From: Litomosoides sigmodontis
Lineage: Eukaryota > Nematoda > Chromadorea > Rhabditida > Onchocercidae
DNA length: 64,000 nucleotides
Direction: 5' to 3'
Assembly: GCA_963070105.1 (NCBI GenBank)
Contig: OY718805.1
Span: 6,506,001 to 6,570,000 of the forward strand
The notes under the pieces were generated by a model, which was not told where the DNA came from, did not search any database, and worked only from the letters and a program-made list of their open reading frames with translations. The position numbers and the translations under genes were made by a program. Positions within the stretch are counted from its first letter, which is position 1, and every line of letters begins with the position of its first letter. Below, in pieces: positions 12,443 to 23,500 of this stretch.

Positions 12443-14700
12443 ACTCAAATTTTATAAACGGGAAATCGGTCCAATTATATGTTAAGTTTTTAAAAGAATA
12501 CATGATGACAACATTCGGCTACATAAATGAATTTGCAAAGAAGTATAAATAGAAACAGGTAAAAACAATTAACGTAGAAAATTATGGACAAGTCATCATC
12601 TCACTATTAACATATAGCTCGGATGGTGGAACCCTACATCTCTCTTAATTTATTCAATCAATTGTCATCTCTCAAATTTTCTTTTGATGAATTTCACAAA
12701 TTTTGATTATTTTACTATAATTAGTTTCCTATCAATGATAACGAATCGGTCCACATTCTACTGTATGCGCATTACACAGAAAGATGAATTTCTTATTGAG
12801 ATTGATAAAGTATCATTTTAACCTATGAAAAATGAAACTGGAAAACGAAAAAACTGATCCATTTTAATCGATTTAAACATCCGAGCACCTAGTGCATTCG
12901 TTATTCAGTACCATTCCGTATATCTTCACGAAAAAAACAAGATATACTTCGTCCGGAAAGAACCGCACTACCTTAACAGCTTACGTAGGACAAATTAACA
13001 ATGGCTAACCGCCGGATGGTTACTGGTTACTATGAAAACATGAAGTCCCGCGAAGGTAGTTGATACAGTAAATGTGAAATGGTTCGTTAATGCTATGAAA
13101 TTTTCCGGAACTACAAATATCGGAGTGATGTTTTGGAGATATACAAAGTAAATGCCGTTTCCCTGAAGCGATATACTGAGTGACCACTGCAAACTTTTTC
13201 ATCGGTAAGTTGATTAATCACCTTTGTAAAAGAGAATTTATGGAATTCATTCGAAAAAAGCACTACATTTTCTCTTAACATCATCGTTACAGCGTGAAAA
13301 AACTTCAAGAGAAAGGGAGTAAATTCGTAAACATTCATTTTGCTTGGAGCTATTCTCCATTTAATCATAATCTGTACCATTAATTCCTTCTCTAAGTTAT
13401 CCTGTAGATTGAAACGCCTTCTATTCATGAAATTACTTTGAAGGTGGTGCCAGCATTATTAATGAATTAAATTGAAAAAAAAACAGGAAAGAATCTGTCC
13501 AAATTATTTCTCATTTTTTTACCAGTTGAGAATAATATAGAACTGTGTTGATCTGTTCCTTCAGGTATGTTCATTTCGTCAAATGCTTCTGATAAAATTT
13601 TTATAAGCAATTTCGTAAAGTATTAATTAGGAAGGTCACTTCTCACTAATCTTTTTTTTGAGGTTTCTGCTGAGCCATCCAATTTAGGACCTTTTTGCAC
13701 TCTTTTTTTGATTTTTCAAGAGAGTGCCGAGCATTAGCCTCTACTAAGGGAGTGATATAGTTTTTCAACATTAATATATTTGAAACCAATGAAGTTTTAT
13801 GGTTCTGAACTGAAATTGTACTCAGAATTCAATGAACTGTTAACTTGCAACATATTAATTCACTCCGACGATATTTGCGACATGTCGCTCTAGTTTCTAC
13901 TGAAGTAGATTATGGTAGCTAATGTAGCGCACATGAGCCAATATATCTCTGTGAGATAATTAACTGCTTGTGATTACGTATAGTATATGCCTGACGTTTG
14001 ACGATTGCAGAGGATAAATAAAATAATCGTTCATCAATATCGGCGGTGTTGTTGAAAATGTGGGGCATCGTCTCTAAACGGCATCTATCCAATCCTTACA
14101 TTTATGGAATGAATTGTACATTCATCGTTTTACCACTACTCACTATCCATCAGTTTCAAGTCGAATTCACTTTTAAAGAAAAATAAAATTAGTTTTTTAA
14201 AATGGATTTTTTAATCAGTTTTTCTTTCCATTTCGAAATTGAAATTACTTTTCTCTTTCAAAGTGCTCTTCGAAATTATTTATGCGGAAGGAAATTAGTT
14301 GAAATGATGAATTCCTTTGACCACAAATTTTACCGAAATGAATAACACAGTAATATCTCTTTTGCCGTACCACTTTGTCAATTCATTGATGACCTTCGAA
14401 AACGCTCTTCAAAATGGGTTACCTCCTCCTATCGCTGTTTCATTCCTTTATATGTATTATTTTCTTAACTTTTCCAACTATTTCTAACTCAAAAGTTCAT
14501 AGTGCAAGCGCAAACTACCACACAAGTGAATTCCACACCATTTTTCTTGTAAATACGTTTAGCTTGTAAATACTTTTAGCAGTTTCAGTAATACGAGATT
14601 TCTAATATCTCACTAAACAGTACTCGAATAGATGGCTTGTTGTAAAATGTAAATTACGGTTCATTAAATATTTCCCAAAGAAAATATTCGGTATTATCTA
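12443..14700. other. Divergent intergenic region between rad-23 and the 14.7-kb gene
   Basis: The genes on either side read away from this 2.2-kb segment, so it should hold both promoters. One minus-strand frame of 105 codons (13428-13111) starts at an ATG and has mixed composition rather than the usual Phe/Leu-rich shadow. It has no homology I recognise and no clear splice partners, so I do not call it as a gene. Confidence 0.5.
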
Positions 14701-14702
14701 AG

Positions 14703-14711
14703 ATATTGCAG
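14703..14711 (+). promoter_or_regulatory. Acceptor site 8 bases upstream of ATG 14720
   Basis: ATATTGCAG ends at 14711, eight bases before the proposed start codon. It is a candidate SL trans-splice acceptor and supports the chosen start. Confidence 0.4.
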
Positions 14712-14719
14712 AAAATTAG

Positions 14720-16407
14720 ATGAAACGAAATACTGCAGCACTGGGCAGTACTCAAAGAATCCTTCCTTCATCCACATGTCACTCAGCAATGAGTTGGCCA
14801 AGCAGTAGATGCTTACTGTTGGGTGGATCATCGGATAAGGTTTCGCAGATCTCAGATAACGCTATCGTCGATAAGGAGCATTTAGCATCGATATGCACAC
14901 ACCTTTGCAATCAGGTGAGTACTCTTTGGAAGGAAGAAAAAAATGCCTCCTAGAATGAAGTGTAATCAAGCGTAAAATTACGTATCTTTGCACGTGTAAC
15001 GGACATAATAGGAAAGTTATACTTAGAAATAATGTATGTACTAACTTAAGTGACATTGTAAGGCCATACTTTTACTTTTTATACACAGTTGGAGCAATTT
15101 ACAACTAAGAATATCATTGGAAAGATAATGTTATGTGAATTCAGTGAAGTTCACTTTTACTATTCAACTTGTGCTGTCTGCAGCAAATACTTTTTATAAA
15201 ATTTTGAAAAATGACAAAATAATTAAAGAGGGAGCAGAAGTGAAAACAAGCATGGGAATAAAATCTCATTCCGAACGTTCTCGGAGTGACTCTACTGGTA
15301 GGAATATTAACTCGTCTTGATTCGTCACGCTTTCCGTTGAAAAGAAATGTCTCACTGGATGTACAGTTGTATTGTTACCGTAATAATTATACCGTTCACT
15401 TTGCAATATTTACTTTTTATACGTAATGGGAGCAGTTTACAGCTAGGAACTATCATCAACTTGTTGATAGACTTTGCTGCGGACGTTTGTGATGAATCAG
15501 CGAGTGCGCGCAGTTTGCTTAGCGAATTAGAGGTCAACCGTTCATCATTCCTATCGTTCTTTTTCTTAAAGATTTATTTTGACTTAAGAAAAGTTTTGAA
15601 AATCGATAAGATCAATACAGCTGTATGAAGGAGCTTCGTATTTACCGAGGGGTAAAACTAAAGTGAGGAGTGGAATGCAAATGATTGTCTTTCAGGACAA
15701 GGTATTGCCGTTTCTGATAAATTTAGATATTGAAATGGCCGCAACAGAGAAACTTATCCGGACAAACATTGATACAGCAAGGATTGGTGAAACTAAAGTG
15801 GACTGGTTATTGAAATTCAATAAATGCAAGGTTTCTTCTAGCTTAAGTGTTATAAATTTAACATGATAGAGTAATGAAAATTGCGACATATAGAGAGCTG
15901 AATTTAACTAATAAAATAAATTTAAGAAAAGTGAATTATCATTCAAAGTTGAAGAAACTCTTGAAGAGAAGCTAATATTCCATAAAAACATTGGTAAGTC
16001 TATATGCGTGGGTGAATTGAAACTAATCTCTCTTTCTAATCTGAGTTTGTCTAGCAATGGGGCTATTCAAAACAAAGTAAGTCTAACTTATAATCTTGAA
16101 ATACCAATGAATAATCGAATGAATGAAAAGCTGAATAGCGAAAAAAGCCTCGCGCCAAATGAGAGAGAGAGAAGAGAGAAATTCACTTAATTATTTCCAC
16201 TTATTTCAGCTGGAAATGCGTGAAATGCTCGTTACCCTCTCTGGTGCAGTATACGAGGATCTGGAACGAGTGTTATCGTTGAGATGTCGAGGTTGTTATG
16301 GCGTAACTTTCAAACAAGAATTGATGCTCCATTTGCGGCAGATGAAAAACAACGCTGATAAACTGCAGAAACAAATCAAATTGGAAGAAATGGTGCCCAC
16401 TCGTTAA
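14720..16407 (+). CDS. Unrecognised helical protein (five-exon model, 255 aa)
   Basis: I do not recognise the family. Exons 14720..14914, 15443..15532, 15696..15830, 15927..16076 and 16210..16407 join with every intron in phase 0. Donors are CAG/GTGAGT, GAG/GTCAAC, AAG/GTTTCT and AAA/GTAAGT; acceptors are TTACAG, TTTCAG, TTTAAG and TTTCAG. The product has a Ser/Thr/Cys-rich N-terminus (residues 1-~50). Charged, helix-prone segments follow: DESASARSLLSELEDK, AATEKLIRTNIDTARIGETK, VEETLEEKL. It ends in a likely coiled coil (LEMREMLVTL... LRQMKNNADKLQKQIKLEEM). No membrane segment or signal peptide is seen. The composition suggests a small coiled-coil scaffold or complex subunit, which is inference. 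The first intron is uncertain: a diverged copy of the exon-2 acceptor region lies inside it and could be used instead. Confidence 0.65.
15070..15460 (+). repeat. Diverged direct duplication spanning an exon boundary (15070-15121 and 15409-15460)
   Basis: TACTTTTTATAC, GGAGCA, TTTACA and ATATCATT in the first copy line up with TACTTTTTATAC, GGAGCA, TTTACA and CTATCAT in the second, in the same order and spacing over about 50 bases. The usable acceptor differs. In copy 1 the AG falls earlier (ATACACAG, 15088), where copy 2 reads ATACGTAA. In copy 2 the AG is TTACAG (15442), where copy 1 reads TTACAA. Confidence 0.7.
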
Positions 16408-16900
16408 TCAGTGATTTCCTCATTGATATATTTTTTTCCAATGAAATATTAAGAAGAACCCCAGAAAATAGTGCCCCCCCTCGATTTCATTAACCTGAAA
16501 GTTTTTTGTGAGATGCTGCTGTTCAAAGCACACATCCTAACCAAAACACACACGATGGGTTCAGTTGAAGCGAACAGTAAACTATTTGAAAAGTGTTTTT
16601 CGACATGCTCAAAACAATGAATGTTGAAGAAAGCAGCTGTTGAATGAGTGCGTTCATTACCAATTCGGTTTGATCCCAGCAAAACGTGTAGTAAGTCTAC
16701 CAGGTTACTGAACCTCTCGGTTATCAGCAATTTCCTCGAATGGTATAGAGGAAAGCTGCAGTGCGTATGGGTATGTTGATCATTCGGAGTGTAGAAAAAG
16801 TGCACGTAACAACGTCAACGCACAAGGAGAGCGAATTGCAGTTCAAATGAAACAGAGCACACGAATAGCAGAAAACGGAAACGGGTTTGGATACAAGTTG
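16408..16900. other. Intergenic region between the 14.7-kb gene and ALG6
   Basis: This is less than 0.5 kb between two plus-strand genes. It is moderately GC-rich toward ALG6. A 118-codon minus-strand frame (16805-16449) has no splice or family support. Close same-strand spacing plus a TTGCAG before ALG6 leaves room for co-transcription. Confidence 0.45.
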
Positions 16901-16903
16901 CAG
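16895..16903 (+). promoter_or_regulatory. Acceptor site 20 bases upstream of the ALG6 ATG
   Basis: AAGTTGCAG ends at 16903, before ATG 16924. It is a candidate SL trans-splice acceptor, and it favours the ATG over the in-frame GTG at 16915. Confidence 0.4.
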
Positions 16904-16923
16904 TAGGGGGCTTTGTGGGGAAG

Positions 16924-19900
16924 ATGGTTGCCCTTGTTAAGGGAAGCGGTGCCGGGAAATCTCGGAGGGTGGTGGATGTGGGATGTAATGGGAAGAAGGA
17001 GAGAGTTGTTATCGGCTCAAGCGAAGCAGGATTCCTTGCTCTTATCTTTTTCACTATCACCGTCCAGATCGCTCTATCACTGGGCTCTTATTCCGGTTTG
17101 TTTCTACCAATTTTCATTAATTAAATCTTTGTTTTCATCGCCGTCTTTTTTGCTCAAATCTTTTTTCATCCGGTCACAACATATTTTGTGTAGGAAGTTC
17201 GTTTATAGTTTGGTTATAAAAGAATTTTATATTGCTGCTATGTTACATTGAGCAGGTTACCTTTATCTTAGTCTGGTACTACAAAGTCATCTTCTAGGCT
17301 ATGCTACCCCGCCGATGTACGGTGATTATGAAGCTCAAAGGCACTGGATGGAAATCACGTACCATTTGCCTATTAGTCAGTGGTAATGACCCACCTGTAT
17401 TAATTAATTTGACTTTACTGATTGGTCATCAAACGTTTTATAGCTGTTAATTTAGCCGAACTGAGTCTTCTTACCTAAGAACTTTTTATACATATTAAAC
17501 TTTATTTCGGTAGGAAGAATTTTCCTAACAATTTTGGGTCGTTTAGAGCAGTGTTTTTCTTTCTTTCTTTATCATTTATGGAAGACTTTAACCTGAAATG
17601 AAATGTGCCCAGGCTTAGCTAATTTCTTCTTTTAACAGGTACGTAAATAGCAGTGATAATGATTTGAATTACTGGGGATTGGATTATCCGCCTCTTACGG
17701 CTTATCATAGCTGGCTTCTCGGAAAGGTGTGAGTCTATTCGCATGTTTTTTAGCTACTTTTATTTGGTAGTTACTGGTTACTTGGGAATTTAAATACTAA
17801 TTATTAAAGGTAAATGAAAATTACACTTCATGCATAGGTATGAAAAAGCAATATTACTGTGGACAGTAATTGTTAACGATAACTTTTCAGAGCAAACAAG
17901 TTCAATCGTTCATGGGTCGAGCTGCATAAATCAAGGGGAATCGAGACAGAATCTCATAAAATATTCATGCGAGTAACTGTTCTATCAACCTATTGGATAG
18001 TTTATATTTCTTCTTTATTACTTTCAATAGGCTTCTTTCGCAACACTCTATCCTGCAGAATGGTAAGCTTTGTTTGAAAGCAACAAAGTAAGCTTTTTGC
18101 TTTAAAAGTGAGTGGTCATCGTCCCGTTAATATTTTTTTAAACCCTGGTGGAGCTTCTTTGTTTTTCAGAAATATATATGTAACTGAACTTTTGAATAAT
18201 TTCGGAACAACTAGAAAAAAGGTTGAAAAACATTATGTAACTGAACTTTTGAATAATTTCGGAACAACTAGAAAAAAGGTTGAAAAACATTATATGTTGC
18301 AGCTCAATTACTGTGCAATAGCTGTGCTCTACCCAGGATTGCTAGCTATAGATAATGGCCACTTTCAGTTGGTTTCCAACTTTTTATTTATAAATTTTCC
18401 ATCAATTTTTTTGTTAGTTAGAGAAGTTCTATGAGGCAGTCATATTTTTCTTATGCCTATGTTTATTCCTGGACTGGAATGAATCATTTGTGATTTTTAG
18501 ATATAATCACTTGTCGCTTGGTTTATTTCTGTTTTCATTTGCTTGCTTTGTTTCAAGTTTTTTTAAACTTGGTTCAGCGTTTTTTGTGCTGGCATTAAGC
18601 TTCAAGCAGATGGAATTATACCATGCTTTACCGATTGCCACTTATTTATTATCGAAATCATTTCCGAACGATGACCGATCAAGTGCAATTCAGAGGTTTT
18701 TTTTTCCTATTTCGTTTAGTTTCATTAATGTAAAAGTCAACGGCAGCATTATGAGTGGAAGTTTTTATTTATTAAACCCGAAAAAGAAGAACCTAATCTT
18801 GTTTACTGCAGATATCTTTCTTGGATAAAGCAATTATTTGTACTATTTATTACTGTCGTGGTTACAATTGGATTCATCTGGCTTCCCTTTTTTATCACCA
18901 GATCAGATTTGATACAGATTTTGCATCGCATTTTTCCATTTTACCGCGGCATTTTCGAGGTATAAAAGTGACATTCATTCAGTTAGCATTTTTTAACTAA
19001 AACTGTTGAAGATATTATCTAATGACGTTTGTTTAGGATAAAGTGGCGAATTTTTGGTGCTCTATTAATATATTTTACAAGTTGAAGGAAAATTTTGAAA
19101 TACTAGCCTTGTTGCGCATGAGGTACACGGTTTCAAATTTTTGCTTCATTTGAATTTGGCTGATCAAGTTTTTTATCACTAATTTTAATTGCCATTTTTC
19201 ATTGATGGATTTGATGGTTTACGAATTCTTTTTTAGCACCGTAATGGTTCTCGTAACGAACGTTCCTTGGTTGTTGTGTTTGTTCTACTATCCAACAGTG
19301 ATAAATTTCAAATATGGCTTATTGGCATCAAGTTTATCATTCTTTTTGTTTTCATTTCAAGTTCATGAAAAATCAATCCTTCTTGTTGCAGTGTATGTTT
19401 TCCTCGGTCTTTTTCGATTCCAGTGAAATTTTACATCTCGCTCGAAAATGTATAAGGTATTTTATTTTAATATCATTTTATTACAGACCTGCTATATTAT
19501 TATGGAATGAAAGTCCTGTGCTTGTTTCATGGCTACTGGTTATTTCAAATATAAGGTTAATGTATTTCCTTCTTTTCTTACGCTAATTGGATTCGTCATT
19601 CTTTTCTAAACTGTAATAAATTGTCATTGAGGAACCATTACTACATTTTAGAAATTTTCTTCTTTATTATGGAATGGAAATATGTTTTTGTTGATTAACT
19701 TAATAGTCGAAGGGAAGCCGTACAAATTCTTAAATGTTGTTATGGTAGAAAAAAAATCCTTTCATTAAATTTCTTAAATCCTTTCATTTTGCAAGAAATT
19801 GCAGTGGGGCGGCATATGTTCAGTTCCGGTTGGCTTGCTTAAGCCTCGAATTTATGAACTTAAGCTAGGTGAATGTCCTGCTACCAGACTCTATTGACTT

Positions 19901-20408
19901 TTGAGAGAAAATGAAACTTTGTTTTGTTTGCATTAATTGTTGGATTACAAAATATTTTTAGCCTCTACCCACTATGTATCAAAGATGGCAATGCTGTTCA
20001 TTTGGCTCTATTCATCTTTTACTACGTTATTTCATATCCATCGTTCTCAAAACTTTCAGTATTTAAGGTAGTTCGTTTTTTTAATTACCTTTTTCTTAAA
20101 ATAGGATCTTTTGTTGCAATTTCTTCAGTTCAAGTCATAAAATCTTTAAATTCACTCTCACCATTTTATAATTTCGGGATTTTCAGCGAATGGCTGTTCA
20201 TGCAAGCTGCTTGGCATCGTTAATGTTATGTTTGGCAAACTTGCTTTTTACGCCACCAGCACGATTTCCTCACATTTTCTCTCTTCTAATAGCAGTTTAC
20301 TGTTTTATTCACTTCATAGCGTTTTTCTTGTATATTACTTTGATTGCATTAAGGTTGAGATTTCAAAAACTGAAAGTTGTGGAGTTATTTTTTCACTTCA
20401 TTTCATGA
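16924..20408 (+). CDS. ALG6: Dolichyl-P-glucose:Man9GlcNAc2-PP-dolichol alpha-1,3-glucosyltransferase (twelve exons)
   Basis: ALG6 adds the first glucose to the lipid-linked oligosaccharide in the ER lumen before N-glycan transfer. Exons 16924..17095, 17298..17382, 17639..17728, 17891..18062, 18303..18367, 18501..18695, 18812..18959, 19037..19122, 19237..19392, 19487..19555, 19962..20067 and 20187..20408 give 521 aa with all phases consistent; human ALG6 is 507 aa. The first luminal loop has [14 protein letters not shown]; its Asp (residue 67) is the equivalent of the proposed catalytic base. Further GT-C signatures are [68 protein letters not shown] and [15 protein letters not shown]. Hydrophobic segments fill the rest, as expected for a multi-pass GT-C enzyme. 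The last marker distinguishing ALG6 from ALG8, overall collinearity with human ALG6, fits well. Confidence 0.95.
18177..18290 (+). repeat. 57-bp perfect tandem duplication in an ALG6 intron
   Basis: Two identical 57-base units (18177-18233, 18234-18290), each starting TATGTAACTGAAC and ending GAAAAACAT, lie in the intron before exon 5. The array ends 12 bases before the proposed acceptor. The unit is 19 codons long and is open in the frame of the following exon. Confidence 0.9.
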
Positions 20409-20510
20409 CTTCTGATAAGCAATAATTTTGTTGTCCTATCATTGCATTGCTTGATATACGATCTGCGTGATTCATTTCTGGTGTTATAAATTGTTACATT
20501 TCTCAAGTGC

Positions 20511-20516
20511 AATAAA
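20511..20516 (+). terminator. Candidate ALG6 poly(A) signal
   Basis: AATAAA lies 103 bases past the TGA at 20408, a good distance for a nematode 3' UTR. A longer UTR is possible. Confidence 0.5.
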
Positions 20517-23500
20517 TTTGTAGTTTTATCACGCACATCTATAAGCTAATAACTGTTACATCAATTGTAGTAGTAGCAGTAATCATTATATATATAAAAG
20601 AGTGGTAATAGCCACACATGTTACTGGTTCGCTTCTGAAATTGATTCAGTTTGCTTAACGTATCCTGAATGAGACGACGTATTTTAAGGTAATCTCAATT
20701 TTATGTATAATATCAGTCAGTAGTGTTGGAACTTTTTACACTACGGAAATGTGCTATACGCAAAAGAATTGGATGTTTTTTTTGTCCGTATTCTGCGGAT
20801 TACGTCTGGGAAAAAAGAAAGAATAGGTATTGGGCAATGAGTGATGCAATAGAGGATAATAAATACCTCTTATTTATGATTCCTTTCCGCCATTTATCTG
20901 CTTTGTGTATTGGAAATTTAACTTACGTATACAGTGCTGTGAATATGAAAAGTGTGAAACATTTAAGGCATAGATTACAAAGCATAAATCACATAAATTG
21001 AAGTATAACATTTCAAAATTTCGTCACTTTTAAGAAAATAGTGGTCAGCCATCGTAGTTCTCCTTTTCCTCTAAAATTCGAGAATATTCCCAAATACCTG
21101 TTTTTTATGTTAGTGAGTACTATCACTTAGTGACAGTTATCGACTGGGCAAACTCGAGCACATGATTGTACAAATCCTTCGTTATGGCAATTGCCACAAC
21201 ACTGGTGACATCCTATCCTTTATTCAAACCCAATTATCACCATATGCCACCATCTGCTGCTGCTGTTGAACGTGAATGGGTCATTTGTACGTGAAAGTTC
21301 CGGGAAGATGAATTGAAGTGAAACCAAAGTTGATGATCATTTTGACATACAATCAATATTTAAAATCGAATTCCTTAAAGCAGTAAAAAGCTTAAAATAA
21401 AATTAATGATTTTCTTTTAATGATTTGTGACGCAAATGAGTTTAGACTCATACACTCGTGCAATCAATTTCAGTTAGATCGATGTCAGTAAATGCTTAAT
21501 TCATACTCTTCCTAATCGATGGGAAGATTTTTGGTAGAGGAAGCATAAAATTAGTGAAGAAAAATCATAAACGCTGGGAATTTGTCATGTTATAACATTT
21601 TTTTTCCACGTACTGTCAAGTACCGTGTTCTGACGTCACGCACGAAATGAAATGACAATCGATTATCTTTTCTCTCATTTCTTTAGAAACGTCACCTCAT
21701 CGAAGAGGGTCAGTGTTAGACTCCTTGCATTAGATCCCTTTAAGCAGGTAACTTTACCTCAACGAGCTCATGTCAAGGTGTACAAGTGTTACTGTCGGGT
21801 AGATTAGGACCAAGTAGATCTGTTTTAAACATTGTCTTTGTAAAATACAATGACTGAAACAAAGCTCATCGCAGATATTTGCATTTATTCGATGAAGAAA
21901 TACGAATTTTGCAGAAAGCGCATAACTTAAAGTATAGCAAGTAAAACTCTAACAGTTATTACTTTTCTCAACCAGGATAGAAAGGATAGGTCTACGAGAG
22001 TTAGCGCTTCCGTTACAGCAAAAGTGCAATGCTCGTCAAATTCCATTACTCAACAAACTGGGAGGATGTGGACATGCCGTTGAATGGCCACAGCACTGTG
22101 TGTTGCACAATAATATGCAAATAATTAGTGATGATATGCGATTAATCGTTAACTGCATTTCACCACCACAGATTCATAGCAAATAAAAAAGATGCTGATT
22201 CCGCTCGCATTCCTCCATTTTACAGCTTAACCTTTCCCGCTACTACTCATTACTAAATCTCTTCCATACAGGAAATGCCCAGTAAAATTCGTCTTATTTG
22301 TTTTCTCATTTATTTCCGAAAATGAATATCTTCAAAAAATTCGAAATTTAACCGCATTTTTTTAGATATAAATTATTAAATGTAATTGAGGACATTTTGT
22401 TGATTAATTGTTTATGAGATTTTCCAAATATTTTATTTCCGATTGCAGAAGGACTACTGAGGAAGATATTTATTTCGTTTCTGTTCAGTAACAATTGGCT
22501 TCATGAACTAACTTCACTTTACGAAAAGGTTAATTACTTAAAAAAACAACAACAGCAAATCATTCTTCCAAGATACTTCAGTGCAGGCAGCATTTTACAA
22601 ACCATTCAAATTATAAATTTAAAATATATATGTCAAACAGATGGCGAAAGAACATTTCGGGCTGCGGATTAACCCTGCGGTGCGGCATCGTAATTGTCAA
22701 GTGTACTTATTATTGCTGCAGTTGACCCCTTCCAGCGTCATTATCAACTGCAATAATGACCGATTGTACTAGATAGATAATATATAGATATGTGCGCATT
22801 CCCTTGGGAGAAAGCCAATCCGTTTATTTACTTTTTTACAGTGCAAGTTAGATTATATTGAATTTCAGTGTAAATGATTCCATTTGAAATATGATGATGG
22901 GTTTTGTTCAAATGGACAAGCCATCTTTAGTCGAGCTTCATCAGTTGTAAGTTACACCAAATGCAACTTCTACTGCGGTATTTTTAGCTGATCTTTTTGC
23001 TTCGTCAGTGTTTCGTGATAACAACACCAGTAATCGCTGAATTCGAAATTTGTTGTCAAGCGTCACTGATATGCCGGAGGTGATGAATGTCCTTTAAAGT
23101 TCTTTCTTAATGAGTACATTTGTCGTTTAACAATCACCACCCACTGATAAGCTAACAGTAATTTGTCTGTTTACAAATCGATGCTGTGAAATGTTGTCCA
23201 GACGGTTTGCTTAAATATTTCTGCCCATTCCTTGCTCTGCCGGAATAATTTGTCCAACGCGGCTTTCCGGAAAGAAAACAGCACTTGATTTTCTTTCCAT
23301 CCGTGTGAATTCATTTCATTCAAATGCCCTGTGATAAGAAGAAAATTAATGAAAATGAGCTGGTCCCTCAGCTAGCTCCAGAACTCCGAGCAATTGCGTC
23401 TAACTATCACACAACACTCCCCCATCAAATGACTACTTGCCCTCTCCCATCGGCAGGACCCTTTCATATTTATGAGCACATTAAGGTTCGTTGCATTAAG

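Noticed and set aside
16913..17251. 112-codon frame overlapping ALG6 exon 1 in another frame
   Set aside because: Begins at a non-ATG codon and conflicts with the exon 1 frame, which joins correctly to [12 protein letters not shown] in exon 2.
18108..18434. 108-codon frame running through the 57-bp duplication into ALG6 exon 5
   Set aside because: As an exon extension, its upstream acceptor would put exon 4 out of phase and reach a stop at once. Exon 5 from 18303 keeps the frame and matches the family.
20723..21001. 92-codon frame after ALG6
   Set aside because: Starts at a non-ATG codon, has no homology, and lies where 3' UTR or intergenic DNA is expected.
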